Counted from the first letter of the stretch, positions 42,984 to 53,373 are shown. The stretch: DNA of 64,000 nucleotides from Catellatospora tritici (GCF_019083965.1 NZ_JAHRCY010000010.1:1-64000); one strand, 5' to 3'. Translations and numbers: made by a program. The notes: a model not told the origin generated them from the letters alone.

Positions 42984-44336
42984 TCAACCGCGCACCGCCG
43001 CCAGGTCGGTGAAGTAGTGCGGGTAGGTCTTGCTCACGCAGCGCGGCCCGGCGATCTCGATGCCCGGCGTACGCAGTCCCAGCAGCGCCAGGCTCATCGC
43101 CATCCGGTGGTCGTCGTAGGTGGCGAATCTGGTCGGCGCGGGGGTGCCCGGGTTCACGGTGAAGCCGTCCTCGTGCTCGACCGCGTCGATGCCCGCCCGG
43201 CGTAGCTCTGTGACGACCGCCGCGAGCCGGTCGGTCTCCTTCTTGCGGATGAAGCCGATGCCGCGTACGCGGGTCGGGCTGTCGGCGTATACGGCGACGG
43301 CGGCCAGGGTCTGCGCCGTGTCGGAGATGTCTGCCATGTCGACGTCGACGCCGCGCAGGGTGTCGGTGCCGGTCACGGTGATCCGGTCGGCGGAGCGCTC
43401 GACCCGGGCGCCCATGCGCTCCAGCACGTCGGCGAAGCGCACGTCGCCCTGCAGGCTGCCGGTGCCCAGCCCGGCGACGGTGATCCGGCCGCCGGTGACC
43501 GCCGCGGCGGCCAGGAAGTAGGAGGCGGCGCTGGCGTCGGGCTCGATCGCGAAGTCGGCGGGCCGGTAGGCGCCCGGCGCGACCCGCAACCCGGCGACCG
43601 TCGCAAATGGTGGGTCGACCCGTCCCGGGGGGCCGTCGGGACGAGCCGCCGGCGAGACCCTGTCGTCGATCCCGTCGACGCGCACCCCGAACGCGGCCAT
43701 CACCGCGGCGGTCATGGTCACGTACGGCACCGACACCAGCGGCGAGGTGAGCTTGACGGACAGGCCGTCGCGCATCAGCGGGGCCGCCAGCAGCAGCCCG
43801 GACAGGAACTGGCTGGAGAGGTGGCCGGGCAGCCGGGTCTGCCCGCCGTGCACCGGCCCGGTCACGGCCAGCGGCAGGTGATCGGGGCGCAGCGGCTCCT
43901 CGACCACGGCACCCAGCTCGCGCAGCGCGGCGACCAGTGGCCCGAACGGGCGGTCGCGCAGCTGCGGGTCGGCGTCGAGCACCCGGCGGGCGCTGCCCAG
44001 GGCCAGCACCGGCAGCACGAACCGGGCGGTGGTGCCGGACTGGCGCGCGTACAGCGCGGCGGGGGCGGCCGAGCGGGGGTCGATGCCGTCCACGATGACG
44101 GTGCTGGTCTGCTCGTCGATCTCGACCCGGGCGCCCAGCGCCTCGACGCAGCCGAGCATGGCGCGGGTGTCGTCGGCGAACAGCACCCCGGTGAGAGTGC
44201 TGCGACCGGGGGCCAGCGCCGCGCACAGCAGCGCCCGGTTGGTGATGCTCTTGGAGCCCGGCGGGCGGACCACCGCGTCCGGACGGTGGACGACCGGGGT
44301 CACGGCCAGGACATCGGGCAGCGCGGAAGACGGCAC
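42984..44336 (-). CDS. aroA: EPSP synthase (3-phosphoshikimate 1-carboxyvinyltransferase)
   Basis: A 450-residue enzyme adding phosphoenolpyruvate to shikimate-3-phosphate. Motifs: PGSKSITNRALL, QSGTTARFVLPVLAL, EPDASAASYFLAAAAV, and the late RKKETDR and YDDHRMAMS. GTG 44336 (VPSSALPDV) sits 6 nt after a GATAAT -10 box, a leaderless start. GTG 44408 would add 24 unconserved residues. No other shikimate genes in view. Stands after the FKBP gene. Confidence 0.94.
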   Translation of the reverse strand: MPSSALPDVLAVTPVVHRPDAVVRPPGSKSITNRALLCAALAPGRSTLTGVLFADDTRAMLGCVEALGARVEIDEQTSTVIVDGIDPRSAAPAALYARQSGTTARFVLPVLALGSARRVLDADPQLRDRPFGPLVAALRELGAVVEEPLRPDHLPLAVTGPVHGGQTRLPGHLSSQFLSGLLLAAPLMRDGLSVKLTSPLVSVPYVTMTAAVMAAFGVRVDGIDDRVSPAARPDGPPGRVDPPFATVAGLRVAPGAYRPADFAIEPDASAASYFLAAAAVTGGRITVAGLGTGSLQGDVRFADVLERMGARVERSADRITVTGTDTLRGVDVDMADISDTAQTLAAVAVYADSPTRVRGIGFIRKKETDRLAAVVTELRRAGIDAVEHEDGFTVNPGTPAPTRFATYDDHRMAMSLALLGLRTPGIEIAGPRCVSKTYPHYFTDLAAVRG

Positions 44337-44439
44337 GACGTCATTATCGGCGGACGCCGACCGGGGCGATGGCCGCTTACCAAAAGCTGGGAAATAGCGT
44401 CCAGCCACCGGGAACAGGCAGGTCCGGGCGCACCGGTCG

Positions 44440-45795
44440 TCAGCGTCCGGACGGGACGGTCTTGGCGAGTTCGGTGAACAGCGGCGTGGCCACGTCGGAG
44501 GTCAGTGAGGAGCGGTTGGTCTCCACGATGATGACCGAACCCGTCTTCGGGTCGTAGAACATGGCCGCGTTGTAGCCCAGGATGGTGCCGTTGTGGCCGA
44601 GCCAGCCGCCCCAGTCGGCGATGCCCAGGCCGTAGGAGACACCGGCGTTCGCGGCGAGCGGCACGGTGCGCAGGCGCTCGCGGCGCATGGTCTCGGACAG
44701 CAGGCTGCCCTCGGCCAGCGCCTTGGCCCATACGCGCAGGTCGGCGAGGTTGGACACCATCGCCCCGGCGGCACCGGCGTAGTTCGGGTTGCTGTAGGTG
44801 ACGTCGCGTAGGTCGGCCAGGCTCGGTCCGGTGGCGGCCGGACCGGGAGTCGCGCTGGGGCTCGGTGCGGCGGCACCGGGGGCGGCGCCGGGCTGCGGGC
44901 TGGGCGCGGGCTGCGGGGCCGGGGTGCCGGGCTGCGGGGCCGGGGTGGCGGGCTGCGGGGCCGGGGTGCCGGGCTGCGGGGCCGGGGTGGCGGGCTGCTG
45001 CGTCGGCTCGGGCTCGGCGGGCACCGCCTGCTGCGGGGGCGGCGGTGCGTCGTACCCCCGTGAGAACGGCGCGGGCAGCGCCGAGGTCGCCGGGTACGAC
45101 GTGTTGGTCAGGTGCAGCGGGTCGAGGATGTTGTGGTCGATCCAGTCCGCGATCGGACGGCCGGTGATCTTCTCGACCACCTGCTCCAACAGGATGTAGT
45201 TGGTGTCGGAGTAGTGGAAGCCCGCCCCGGGCGCGAAGTAGGGGTCGTGCGCCCGCGCGATGTCCAGCGCGTCGCGGGCGGTGAACGCCCCCTCCGGGTC
45301 CTCGTTGTACCGCTGGATGAACTGCGGATCGTCGGTGTAGCTGTACACCCCGGAGGTCATGTTCAGCAGTTGCCGGATCGTGATCGCGTTGCCGTCGGGC
45401 CAGTCCACCCAGCGGCTGAGCGGGTCGTCCAGGCGCAACTCGCCACGGTCGGCCAGCTGCAGCACGGCCGTGCCGGTGAACGTCTTGGTGATGCTGGCGA
45501 TGCGGAAGCGGTCGGCGGCGTTGAGGGGGTGTCCGGTCTCCAGATCGGATACGCCCAGCACGCACACCCAGGCACCGCGACCGGGTACGAACACCGCGGC
45601 GATCAGGCCGGGCAGCTGCGCGGAGTCGCGGGTGTACGTGGCGGCTCGCGCCAGGTCGGCCCGCTGCCGCTCGGTGAAGCCGAGGGCGAGTTGCGGACAC
45701 TGGTCGGCCGGGGCGCCACGCGACGGGGACAGTCCGACGGTCAGGGTGAGCACCACTGCCGCCGCGAGCGAGGCCACGATGTGCCAGGTCTTCAC
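44440..45795 (-). CDS. Serine beta-lactamase-like hydrolase/D-Ala carboxypeptidase with Pro-rich insert
   Basis: A 451-residue secreted protein with an N-terminal signal (WHIVASLAAAVVLTLTVGL). Catalytic motifs: SxxK as SITKTF, YxN as HYSDTNY, and the third motif HNGTILGYN. Residues about 245-320 are a low-complexity Pro/Ala/Gln insert built of 7-residue units, placed between motifs two and three. GTG 45795 is used; GTG 45798 adds one residue. The insert probably forms a flexible surface loop. Class C-like family; it may act on peptidoglycan rather than drugs. Confidence 0.88.
   Translation of the reverse strand: MKTWHIVASLAAAVVLTLTVGLSPSRGAPADQCPQLALGFTERQRADLARAATYTRDSAQLPGLIAAVFVPGRGAWVCVLGVSDLETGHPLNAADRFRIASITKTFTGTAVLQLADRGELRLDDPLSRWVDWPDGNAITIRQLLNMTSGVYSYTDDPQFIQRYNEDPEGAFTARDALDIARAHDPYFAPGAGFHYSDTNYILLEQVVEKITGRPIADWIDHNILDPLHLTNTSYPATSALPAPFSRGYDAPPPPQQAVPAEPEPTQQPATPAPQPGTPAPQPATPAPQPGTPAPQPAPSPQPGAAPGAAAPSPSATPGPAATGPSLADLRDVTYSNPNYAGAAGAMVSNLADLRVWAKALAEGSLLSETMRRERLRTVPLAANAGVSYGLGIADWGGWLGHNGTILGYNAAMFYDPKTGSVIIVETNRSSLTSDVATPLFTELAKTVPSGR
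44918..45001. repeat. 21-bp minisatellite in the serine hydrolase gene
   Basis: Four tandem 21-bp units alternating GCCGGGGTGCCGGGCTGCGG-like and GGTGGCG versions, encoding TPAPQPG and TPAPQPA alternately. A 42-bp higher-order period is visible. It is in frame. Confidence 0.9.
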
Positions 45796-45938
45796 CACCC
45801 GGTCCCGTCCTGTCAGGCCGCCACCGGGCCGTTCCGGCGGACGGCCGGTGCTGTCGCCGTCAGTTTACTGGCGCAGACCGGCGAACATGGACAAAACGCG
45901 AGCGTGGCGCGCGGCCCGCCTGCCCCGCGCGGCGGGGT

Positions 45939-46529
45939 TCAGGCGTGCAGCAGGAGCATGACCAGGTCGGCGATGCCGTCAGCGGTCTGCTCCACCGGGG
46001 ACAGCGGCAGCACCACGTGGCTGACCACGAGCCGGATCACGGTGTCCACGGCGAAAGCCACCCGCTCGGGCGTCAGGCGGCCGTCGTACGCGGACACCCA
46101 CTCCAGTAGCGGCACCGCCGCCGTCGCCAGCACCACCTCGGCGCGGGTGGTCAGGTACGCCAGCAGCGGATCCGCCCCGCCGTGCGACCGGATGGCGGCG
46201 ACCAGGGTATTGCGCCGCGCCTCGGTCAGCGCGAACCGGACCGTGGCGGCGATCGCGTCCCGCACCTGCCCGCCGTGGCCGAACAGGACCTCGCGCAGCC
46301 CCGCCGTGAACGCGTCCACCTCAGCCTGGGCCAGCGCGTCGGCCAGCCCCGACCGACCGCCGAACTCGTTGTAGACGGTCTGCCGGCTGACCCCGGCCAG
46401 CTCGGCGACCTGCGCCATCCGCACCGTGGCCCAGCCTTGGGAGACGGCCAGCTTCCGGGCGGCGGCGACGATCGCGGCGCGGGTGGTGTCGCGTTCGGCC
46501 GGTCGCAGGCGGGAGAGACCATGAGTCAT
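45939..46529 (-). CDS. TetR-family transcriptional repressor
   Basis: A 196-residue repressor. Helix-turn-helix at about 18-62 (AAARKLAVSQGWATVRMAQV and VSRQTVYNEFGGRSGL). The C-terminal ligand domain has no named motif. ATG 46529. Divergent from alkB (85 bp apart); the 17-bp palindrome at 46535-46551 lies just ahead of its start, so it likely represses itself and alkB. AlkB-linked TetR proteins usually sense fatty acids or alkanes (inference). Confidence 0.9.
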   Translation of the reverse strand: MTHGLSRLRPAERDTTRAAIVAAARKLAVSQGWATVRMAQVAELAGVSRQTVYNEFGGRSGLADALAQAEVDAFTAGLREVLFGHGGQVRDAIAATVRFALTEARRNTLVAAIRSHGGADPLLAYLTTRAEVVLATAAVPLLEWVSAYDGRLTPERVAFAVDTVIRLVVSHVVLPLSPVEQTADGIADLVMLLLHA

Positions 46530-46534
46530 CCCAG

Positions 46535-46551
46535 GAGTTTACAGAAAACTC
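46535..46551. promoter_or_regulatory. Candidate TetR operator
   Basis: GAGTTTACAGAAAACTC: 6-bp arms around ACAGA, 6 bp upstream of the repressor start and in the divergent space with alkB. Exact palindromic arms. Confidence 0.5.
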
Positions 46552-46614
46552 GTGATTGTCAAGAGTCGATGATCATGTGACAGTCGAGGGCACGAAACTC
46601 CCTCGGAGGCGGAC

Positions 46615-47760
46615 ATGAGCGACGCGGCCGCATGGCGCGACCCCCGCAAGTACCTCTGGCCGTTGGCGCTGATCGTGCCCACGCTCCCGCTGCACGGCTG
46701 GCTGCTCTGGCGCGGCGGCCACGACTGGGGCTGGTGGCTGGCCCCGTTCGCGGTCTTCGTCTTCATCCCCACCGTCGACCTGCTCTTCGGCGACACCCGG
46801 GACAACCCGCCCGAGCAGGACGTGCCCCGGCTGCAGCGGATGCGCTACTACCGCGGCCTGACCTACCTCTATCTGCCACTGCAGTACGTGTCGCTGGTCG
46901 TCTGCTGCCACGTGTGGACCAACGCCGACCTCGGTCCGCTGCCCTCGCTCGGGCTGGTGCTCAGCATCGGCATCGTCTCCGGCATCGCCATCAACACCGC
47001 GCACGAGCTGGGCCACAAGCGCGAGCGGCTGGAGCGGTGGCTGTCCAAGATCGCTTTGGCGCCCAGCGCGTACGGGCACTTCTACGTCGAGCACAACCGG
47101 GGTCACCACGTACGGGTGGCCACGCCGCAGGACCCGGCTAGCGCGCGGCTGGGGGAGAGCTTCTGGGCGTTCCTGCCGCGTACCGTGCTGGGCAGCCTGC
47201 GTTCGGCCTGGCACCTGGAGGCCGACCGGCACCGGCTGCGCGGCCGTTCGCCGTGGACGGTGCGCAACGACGTGCTCAACGCCTGGGCGATGACCGTCGC
47301 GCTGTACGCCGTGCTGGTGGCGGTGTTCGGGCCGTACGCGCTGGTGCTGCTCGTCGCGCAGGCGGTGGTCGGGTTCGGGCTGCTGGAGGTCGTCAACTAC
47401 CTGGAGCACTACGGGCTGGCCCGGCCGCTCAACGCGGCCGGGCGCCCCGACAAGGTCGATCCGAAGCACAGCTGGAACAGCGACCGGATCGTCACCAACG
47501 TGTTCCTGTTCCAGTTGCAGCGGCACAGCGACCACCATGCCAATCCGCTGCGGCGATACCAGGTGCTGCGCAGCTTCGGCAGCTCGCCGCAGCTGCCCGC
47601 CGGGTACGCCACGATGATCCTGGCGGCCCTGGTGCCGCCGCTGTGGCGCCACCTCATGGACCGTCGCGTGCTGGCCCACTACGCCGGGGACCTCACCCTC
47701 GCCAACGTGCACCCGCCCGCCCTGGCCCGCCTGCGCGCCCGCCACGCCGCCCCCGCCTGA
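46615..47760 (+). CDS. alkB: Alkane 1-monooxygenase (AlkB family)
   Basis: A 381-residue membrane di-iron hydroxylase. The His boxes are HELGHKR, EHNRGHH and LQRHSDHHA, plus NYLEHYGL. Six membrane spans lie between residues 15 and 250. ATG 46615 with GGAGG near 46603. The usual rubredoxin genes or a fused rubredoxin domain are absent, so electrons must come from elsewhere in the genome. Divergent from its probable TetR repressor. May oxidise alkanes or other alkyl chains. Confidence 0.92.
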   Translation: MSDAAAWRDPRKYLWPLALIVPTLPLHGWLLWRGGHDWGWWLAPFAVFVFIPTVDLLFGDTRDNPPEQDVPRLQRMRYYRGLTYLYLPLQYVSLVVCCHVWTNADLGPLPSLGLVLSIGIVSGIAINTAHELGHKRERLERWLSKIALAPSAYGHFYVEHNRGHHVRVATPQDPASARLGESFWAFLPRTVLGSLRSAWHLEADRHRLRGRSPWTVRNDVLNAWAMTVALYAVLVAVFGPYALVLLVAQAVVGFGLLEVVNYLEHYGLARPLNAAGRPDKVDPKHSWNSDRIVTNVFLFQLQRHSDHHANPLRRYQVLRSFGSSPQLPAGYATMILAALVPPLWRHLMDRRVLAHYAGDLTLANVHPPALARLRARHAAPA

Positions 47761-47773
47761 GCAGGCTGGTTGA

Positions 47774-47817
47774 GAAGGGGCCCTTCTTCTACGGAAAGCG
47801 ATAAGAAGGGGCCCTTC
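47774..47817. repeat. Twin GAAGGGGCCCTTC palindromes
   Basis: Identical 13-mers at 47774-47786 and 47805-47817 separated by 18 bp; each is self-complementary around a central G, and the pair can fold into one long hairpin. They sit between convergent alkB and LLM genes, a terminator position. The arms of the element at 954-1033 are related. Confidence 0.8.
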
Positions 47818-47822
47818 ACTTT

Positions 47823-47876
47823 CCTCAGTGCATGGTGCGTCCTCAGTGCATGGTGCGTCCTCAGTGCATGGTGCGG
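47823..47876. repeat. Three 18-bp tandem repeats across a stop codon
   Basis: Units at 47823-47840, 47841-47858 and 47859-47876, each CCTCAGTGCATGGTGCG plus T/T/G. The third contains the LLM gene's last codons and stop (reverse strand RTMH-stop). The other two would repeat the same ending downstream. Confidence 0.9.
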
Positions 47877-48865
47877 AGGGCGGGGATGATGTCGGTGGCG
47901 TAGGCGTCGAGGGTGTGCTCCATGTCGTCGTGCTGCAGGTAGACGGCGAACTGGTGGACGCCGAGTTCGCGTAGCGCGGTCAGCTTCTCGATGTGTGCGC
48001 TCGCGGGGCCGAGCACGCAGAAGCGGTCCACGATGGCGTCGGAGACGTAGTCGATGCCGCGGTGGCTGGCCCGGCCGTGTTCGGCGTAGTCGTAGCCCTT
48101 GCGGCCGGCGATGTACTCGACCAGCGCGTGCGGCACCGCGCCGGTGTCGCCGTAGCGGCGCACGATGTCGGCGATGTGGTTGCCGACCATGCCGCCGAAC
48201 CAGCGGGTCTGCTCGCGCTGGTGGGCCAGGTCGTCGCCGACGTACGCCGGGGCGGCCACGCAGATCTTGATCGACAGCGGGTCGCGCCCGGCCTTCTCGG
48301 CGGCCCGGCGTACGGCGGCGATCATCCAGGCGGTGATGTCGAGGTCGGCCAGCTGCAGGATGTACCCGTCGGCGACCTCGCCGGTCAGCGCGAGCGCCTT
48401 CGGGCCGTACGCGGCGACCCAGACCTCCAGCGACGACTCCTTGACCCAGGGCAGGCGCAGGTCGGCGCCGCGGAAGCGGACCGATCGGCCGTTGGCGAGT
48501 TCGCGGATCACCTCGACCGATTCGCGCAGGTGGGACAGGTCGATCGGGGGCAGGCCGAGGGTGCGTACGGCCGAGTCGCCACGGCCGATGCCGCACACGG
48601 TCCGGTTGCCGTACAGCTCGTTGAGGGTGGCGAAGGTGCTGGCGGTGACGGTGGCGTCGCGGGTGCCGGGGTTGGTCACCATCGGCCCGACGACCACCCG
48701 CTCGGTCGCGGCCAGGATCGCGCTGTAGATGACGTACGGCTCCTGCCACAGCACGTGCGAGTCGAACGACCAGATGTGACTGAACCCGCCCGCCTCGGCC
48801 CGCCGCGCCAGCTCCACGATCCGCCGGGCGGGCGGGTCGAGCTGGAAGACCACTCCTACATCCAC
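47861..48865 (-). CDS. LLM-class flavin/F420 oxidoreductase (hydantoin-cluster type)
   Basis: A 334-residue luciferase-like monooxygenase-fold protein. Fits the family that is found with pyrimidine/hydantoin breakdown genes: starts MDVGVVFQLDPPARRIVELA and carries IGRGDSAVRTLGLPP and AAYGPKALALTGEVADG. ATG 48865. Its stop is at the end of an 18-bp repeat. Dihydropyrimidinase lies 28 bp upstream, so it is in that operon. Coenzyme F420 use is inferred from family, not from a diagnostic residue. Confidence 0.85.
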   Translation of the reverse strand: MDVGVVFQLDPPARRIVELARRAEAGGFSHIWSFDSHVLWQEPYVIYSAILAATERVVVGPMVTNPGTRDATVTASTFATLNELYGNRTVCGIGRGDSAVRTLGLPPIDLSHLRESVEVIRELANGRSVRFRGADLRLPWVKESSLEVWVAAYGPKALALTGEVADGYILQLADLDITAWMIAAVRRAAEKAGRDPLSIKICVAAPAYVGDDLAHQREQTRWFGGMVGNHIADIVRRYGDTGAVPHALVEYIAGRKGYDYAEHGRASHRGIDYVSDAIVDRFCVLGPASAHIEKLTALRELGVHQFAVYLQHDDMEHTLDAYATDIIPALRTMH

Positions 48866-48893
48866 TGTGTCCCCCTGTTCGTTCAGCGCAGCC

Positions 48894-50300
<1,407 letters not shown>

Positions 50301-50310
50301 CACTGATCTC

Positions 50311-51147
50311 CTACGCCTGGGTGAGGGGGCTGTACGCGTCGGGGCGCCGATCGCGGTAGAACTGCCAGCGGTCGCGCACCTCGGTCAGCAGGTCCAGGTC
50401 CAGGTCGCGCACCACCAGCTCCGGCGCGTGCCCGTCGGCGGCCCCGCCGACCAGCTGCCCCTGCGGGTCGACGAAGTAGGACGTGCCGTAGAAGTCGTTG
50501 TCGCCGTACTCCTCGACGCCGACCCGGTTGATCGCGCCGATGAAGTACTCGTTGGCCACCGCCGCGGCGGGCTGCTCCAGCTGCCACAGGTACGACGACA
50601 GCCCGCGGCTGGTCGCCGACGGGTTGAACACGATCCTGGCTCCGGCCAGCCCCAGCGCCCGCCAGCCCTCCGGGAAGTGCCGGTCGTAGCAGATGTAGAC
50701 GCCGATTCGGCCGACCGCGGTGTCGAACACCGGGTAGCCCAGGTTGCCGGGGCGGAAGTAGAACTTCTCCCAGAAGCCCTTGAGCTGCGGAATGTGCGTC
50801 TTGCGGTACTTGCCGAGGTAGCGGCCGTCGGCGTCGATGACGGCGGCGGTGTTGTAGAGGACGCCGGGCTGCTCCTGCTCGTACACCGGCAGGATCACGA
50901 CCAGCCGCAGCTGCCGGGCCAGCTCCTGGAACCGTTCGACCGTCGGGCCGGGCACCGCCTCGGCGTAGGCGTAGAACTGCGGGTCCTGCACCTGGCAGAA
51001 GTAGGGGCCGTAGAACAGCTCCTGGAAGCAGATCACCTGGGCGCCCTGGGCCGCGGCCTGGCGCGCGTACTCCTCGTGCGCCTGGATCATGGATTCCTTG
51101 TCGCCGGTCCAGCTGGTCTGGACCAGCGCGGCTCGGATCAGCGGCAT
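50311..51147 (-). CDS. Nitrilase-family N-carbamoyl-beta-alanine amidohydrolase
   Basis: A 278-residue carbon-nitrogen hydrolase. Catalytic Glu in CFQELFYGP, Lys in YRKTHIPQ and Cys in YICYDRHFPEG. Family resemblance is to beta-ureidopropionase, the third step of reductive pyrimidine breakdown, with HydA as second. ATG 51147 has AGGAGG about 7 nt upstream; longer frames to 51333 lack it. Likely the first gene of the minus-strand operon. Confidence 0.92.
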   Translation of the reverse strand: MPLIRAALVQTSWTGDKESMIQAHEEYARQAAAQGAQVICFQELFYGPYFCQVQDPQFYAYAEAVPGPTVERFQELARQLRLVVILPVYEQEQPGVLYNTAAVIDADGRYLGKYRKTHIPQLKGFWEKFYFRPGNLGYPVFDTAVGRIGVYICYDRHFPEGWRALGLAGARIVFNPSATSRGLSSYLWQLEQPAAAVANEYFIGAINRVGVEEYGDNDFYGTSYFVDPQGQLVGGAADGHAPELVVRDLDLDLLTEVRDRWQFYRDRRPDAYSPLTQA

Positions 51148-51320
51148 GGGCGCCCTCCTGCTCGGGTGGCTCGGGATGAGCTGGTAATCCAGGTAAGCAG
51201 AAGCGGGCGGTCGGTCTGCGATGACAGGCCGGATATATATGCATAATCTGCGGCCCGAGCGCACCGTCCGCCGGAAAACGGGGCAGCGTGGAGTCGTGCC
51301 GTTATCGCACAATGCGCGGT

Positions 51321-51641
51321 ATGACATCCCCACAGAGCGAACTTCCCGAGTGGATGCGCAATCCGGACGCGCAGTCGCGCACCACTCTGCGCTGGCGACT
51401 CTCGAAGTGGGTCCGCGGGCTCGGCTGGTGGCGCGCCGTGGCCGGGGTGTACTGGCGCTGGGCCGACCGCACCCGCCTCAGCCAGCGCCACCCCAAGACC
51501 GCCGCCGCGCTCGGCTGGCTCCTCGCCTTCGTGATCACGATGATCCTGGTGACCGTCATCTACTACGTGTACGCGGGCGTCGTCGTGCCCGGGGGCGGCA
51601 ATTCCGGCCTGCCTGCCCCCAGCCTGTCGAACGCCGGGTAG
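51321..51641 (+). CDS. Small single-span membrane protein
   Basis: A 106-residue protein: a basic, Trp-rich N-terminal part (LRWRLSKWVRGLGWWRAVAGVYWRW), one membrane span (about 63-84, ALGWLLAFVITMILVTVIYYV) and a short Gly/Pro tail. ATG 51321 (MTSPQ) chosen; ATG 51312 and GTG 51288 are alternatives. Unrecognised. It lies divergent from the nitrilase and 120 bp before the permease. Confidence 0.65.
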   Translation: MTSPQSELPEWMRNPDAQSRTTLRWRLSKWVRGLGWWRAVAGVYWRWADRTRLSQRHPKTAAALGWLLAFVITMILVTVIYYVYAGVVVPGGGNSGLPAPSLSNAG

Positions 51642-51761
51642 GCGTAGCACCCGGGGAGCGAACGCGAAAGCGTCTCAACGGAGTATTGCCATGTGTCACT
51701 GTAAGGCGAAGACTCTGCGCATTCACGCTCGCCAACCGCGCTGACCTGCCAGGGAGTCGCC

Positions 51762-53321
51762 ATGACCGAGCCCGCGCCGTCCGTCGTCGACGCCGATTCC
51801 GCCCGGTTGGCGGAGCTCGGCTACAAACAGGAGCTGCACCGGGGTTGGAGCGGGTTCTCCAACTTCGCCATCTCGTTCTCGATCATCTCCATCCTGGCCG
51901 GCTGCTTCACCACGTTCGGCCAGGCCTGGATGAACGGCGGCCCGATCGCCATCTCCTGGGGCTGGCCGATCATCTCGGCGTTCATCCTCGTCATCGGGCT
52001 GTGCCTGTCCGAACTCGTCTCGGCGTACCCGACCGCGGGCGGCATCTACTGGTGGGCCGCCACGCTGGGCAAGCCGGTGCACGGCTGGTTCACCGGCTGG
52101 TTCAACCTGATCGGCCTGGTCGCGGTCACCGCGTCGGTCGACTACGGCTGCGCCACCTTCCTCAACCTGGTGCTGGCCAACACCGTCGACGGCTGGGCGG
52201 GCACGTTCCACCAGGCATTCGGGCTGTTCGTGGTCATCCTGGTGCTGCACGCCCTGATCAACATCTTCGGCGCGCGGATCATCGACACGCTCCAGAACGT
52301 GTCGGTGTGGTGGCACGTCTTCGGGGTCGTGGTGGTCGTGGCCATCCTGATCGCGGTGCCGAGCAAGCACCAGAGCGCCTCGTTCGTCTTCACCGACACG
52401 GTCAACGCCAACGGCTTCTTCGGCAACAACGCCTCCGGCCTGGGCTTCTGGCTGTACGTGCTGCCCCTGGGCGGCCTGCTCACGCAGTACACCATCACCG
52501 GGTTCGACGCCTGCGCGCACGTCGCCGAGGAGACCAAGGGCGCCGCGCTCAACGCCGCCAAGGCGCTGTGGCGCTCCATCTTCTACTCCGCCGTCGGCGG
52601 CTGGATCCTGCTGCTGGCGTTCCTGTTCGCGGTCCAGGATCCGGCCAAGCTGACCGAGAACTACGGCTTCGTCGGGGCGCTGCTGCAGGGCGCGCTGTCG
52701 GCGGGCTACTTCAAGGCCGTCATCATCATCTCCACGGTCGGGCAGTTCTTCTGCGGGATGAGCTGCGTGACCTCGATGAGCCGGATGACGTACGCGTTCA
52801 GCCGCGACGGCGCGGTGCCCGGGTGGCGGCTGTGGACCCGGCTGGACCGCAACGGCACCCCGGTCTGGGCGGTCGTGGCCGGCTGCGTCGCGGGCATGCT
52901 GCTCACCCTGCCCGCGCTGTACCAGAAGAACGGCGCCCCGATCGCCTTCTACGCCGTCGTCTCGGTCGCGGTGATCGGGCTGTACCTGGCCTTCCTCATC
53001 CCGATCCTGCTGCGCCTGCGCGCGGGTGACCGCTTCGTCCCCGGCCCGTGGACGCTGGGCAGGCGGTACAAGGTGCTCGGCTGGATCGCCGCCATCGAGA
53101 TCATCGTCATCTCGATCTACTTCGTCCTGCCGACCGTGCCCGCGGGCGTGCCGTTCAGCGACGGATTCGACTGGGCCGCGGTCAACTACGCGCCGATCGC
53201 GGTGGGCAGCGTGATGGTGCTGATCGGCCTGTGGTGGGTGCTGTCGGCCCACAAGTGGTTCACCGGCCCCCGCCGTACCGTCGACGCGCCCGCCGAACCG
53301 TCTCTGGCCGACGCGCCCTGA
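51762..53321 (+). CDS. APC-family permease
   Basis: A 519-residue transporter with 12 membrane spans. Amino-acid permease features: N-terminal LHRGWSGFSNFAISFSIISIL and the FSRDGAVPGWRLW loop. AGGGAG 51750-51756 precedes ATG 51762. Best placed as an uptake system for the neighbouring pyrimidine/hydantoin pathway, in the slot where NCS1 uracil/hydantoin carriers often sit; substrate is inferred from context only. Ends at an inverted repeat. Confidence 0.88.
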   Translation: MTEPAPSVVDADSARLAELGYKQELHRGWSGFSNFAISFSIISILAGCFTTFGQAWMNGGPIAISWGWPIISAFILVIGLCLSELVSAYPTAGGIYWWAATLGKPVHGWFTGWFNLIGLVAVTASVDYGCATFLNLVLANTVDGWAGTFHQAFGLFVVILVLHALINIFGARIIDTLQNVSVWWHVFGVVVVVAILIAVPSKHQSASFVFTDTVNANGFFGNNASGLGFWLYVLPLGGLLTQYTITGFDACAHVAEETKGAALNAAKALWRSIFYSAVGGWILLLAFLFAVQDPAKLTENYGFVGALLQGALSAGYFKAVIIISTVGQFFCGMSCVTSMSRMTYAFSRDGAVPGWRLWTRLDRNGTPVWAVVAGCVAGMLLTLPALYQKNGAPIAFYAVVSVAVIGLYLAFLIPILLRLRAGDRFVPGPWTLGRRYKVLGWIAAIEIIVISIYFVLPTVPAGVPFSDGFDWAAVNYAPIAVGSVMVLIGLWWVLSAHKWFTGPRRTVDAPAEPSLADAP

Positions 53322-53335
53322 CATCGAAATCGCCG

Positions 53336-53373
53336 CGGGCGCGGCCTGGCGGGATTCCGACAGGCCGCGCCCG
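53336..53373. terminator. 13-bp hairpin after the permease
   Basis: Arms 53336-53348 (CGGGCGCGGCCTG) and 53361-53373 with a 12-nt loop. Confidence 0.75.

Noticed and set aside
44918..45001. CRISPR-like array
   Set aside because: Repeat is contiguous and in frame with the protein, with no spacers.
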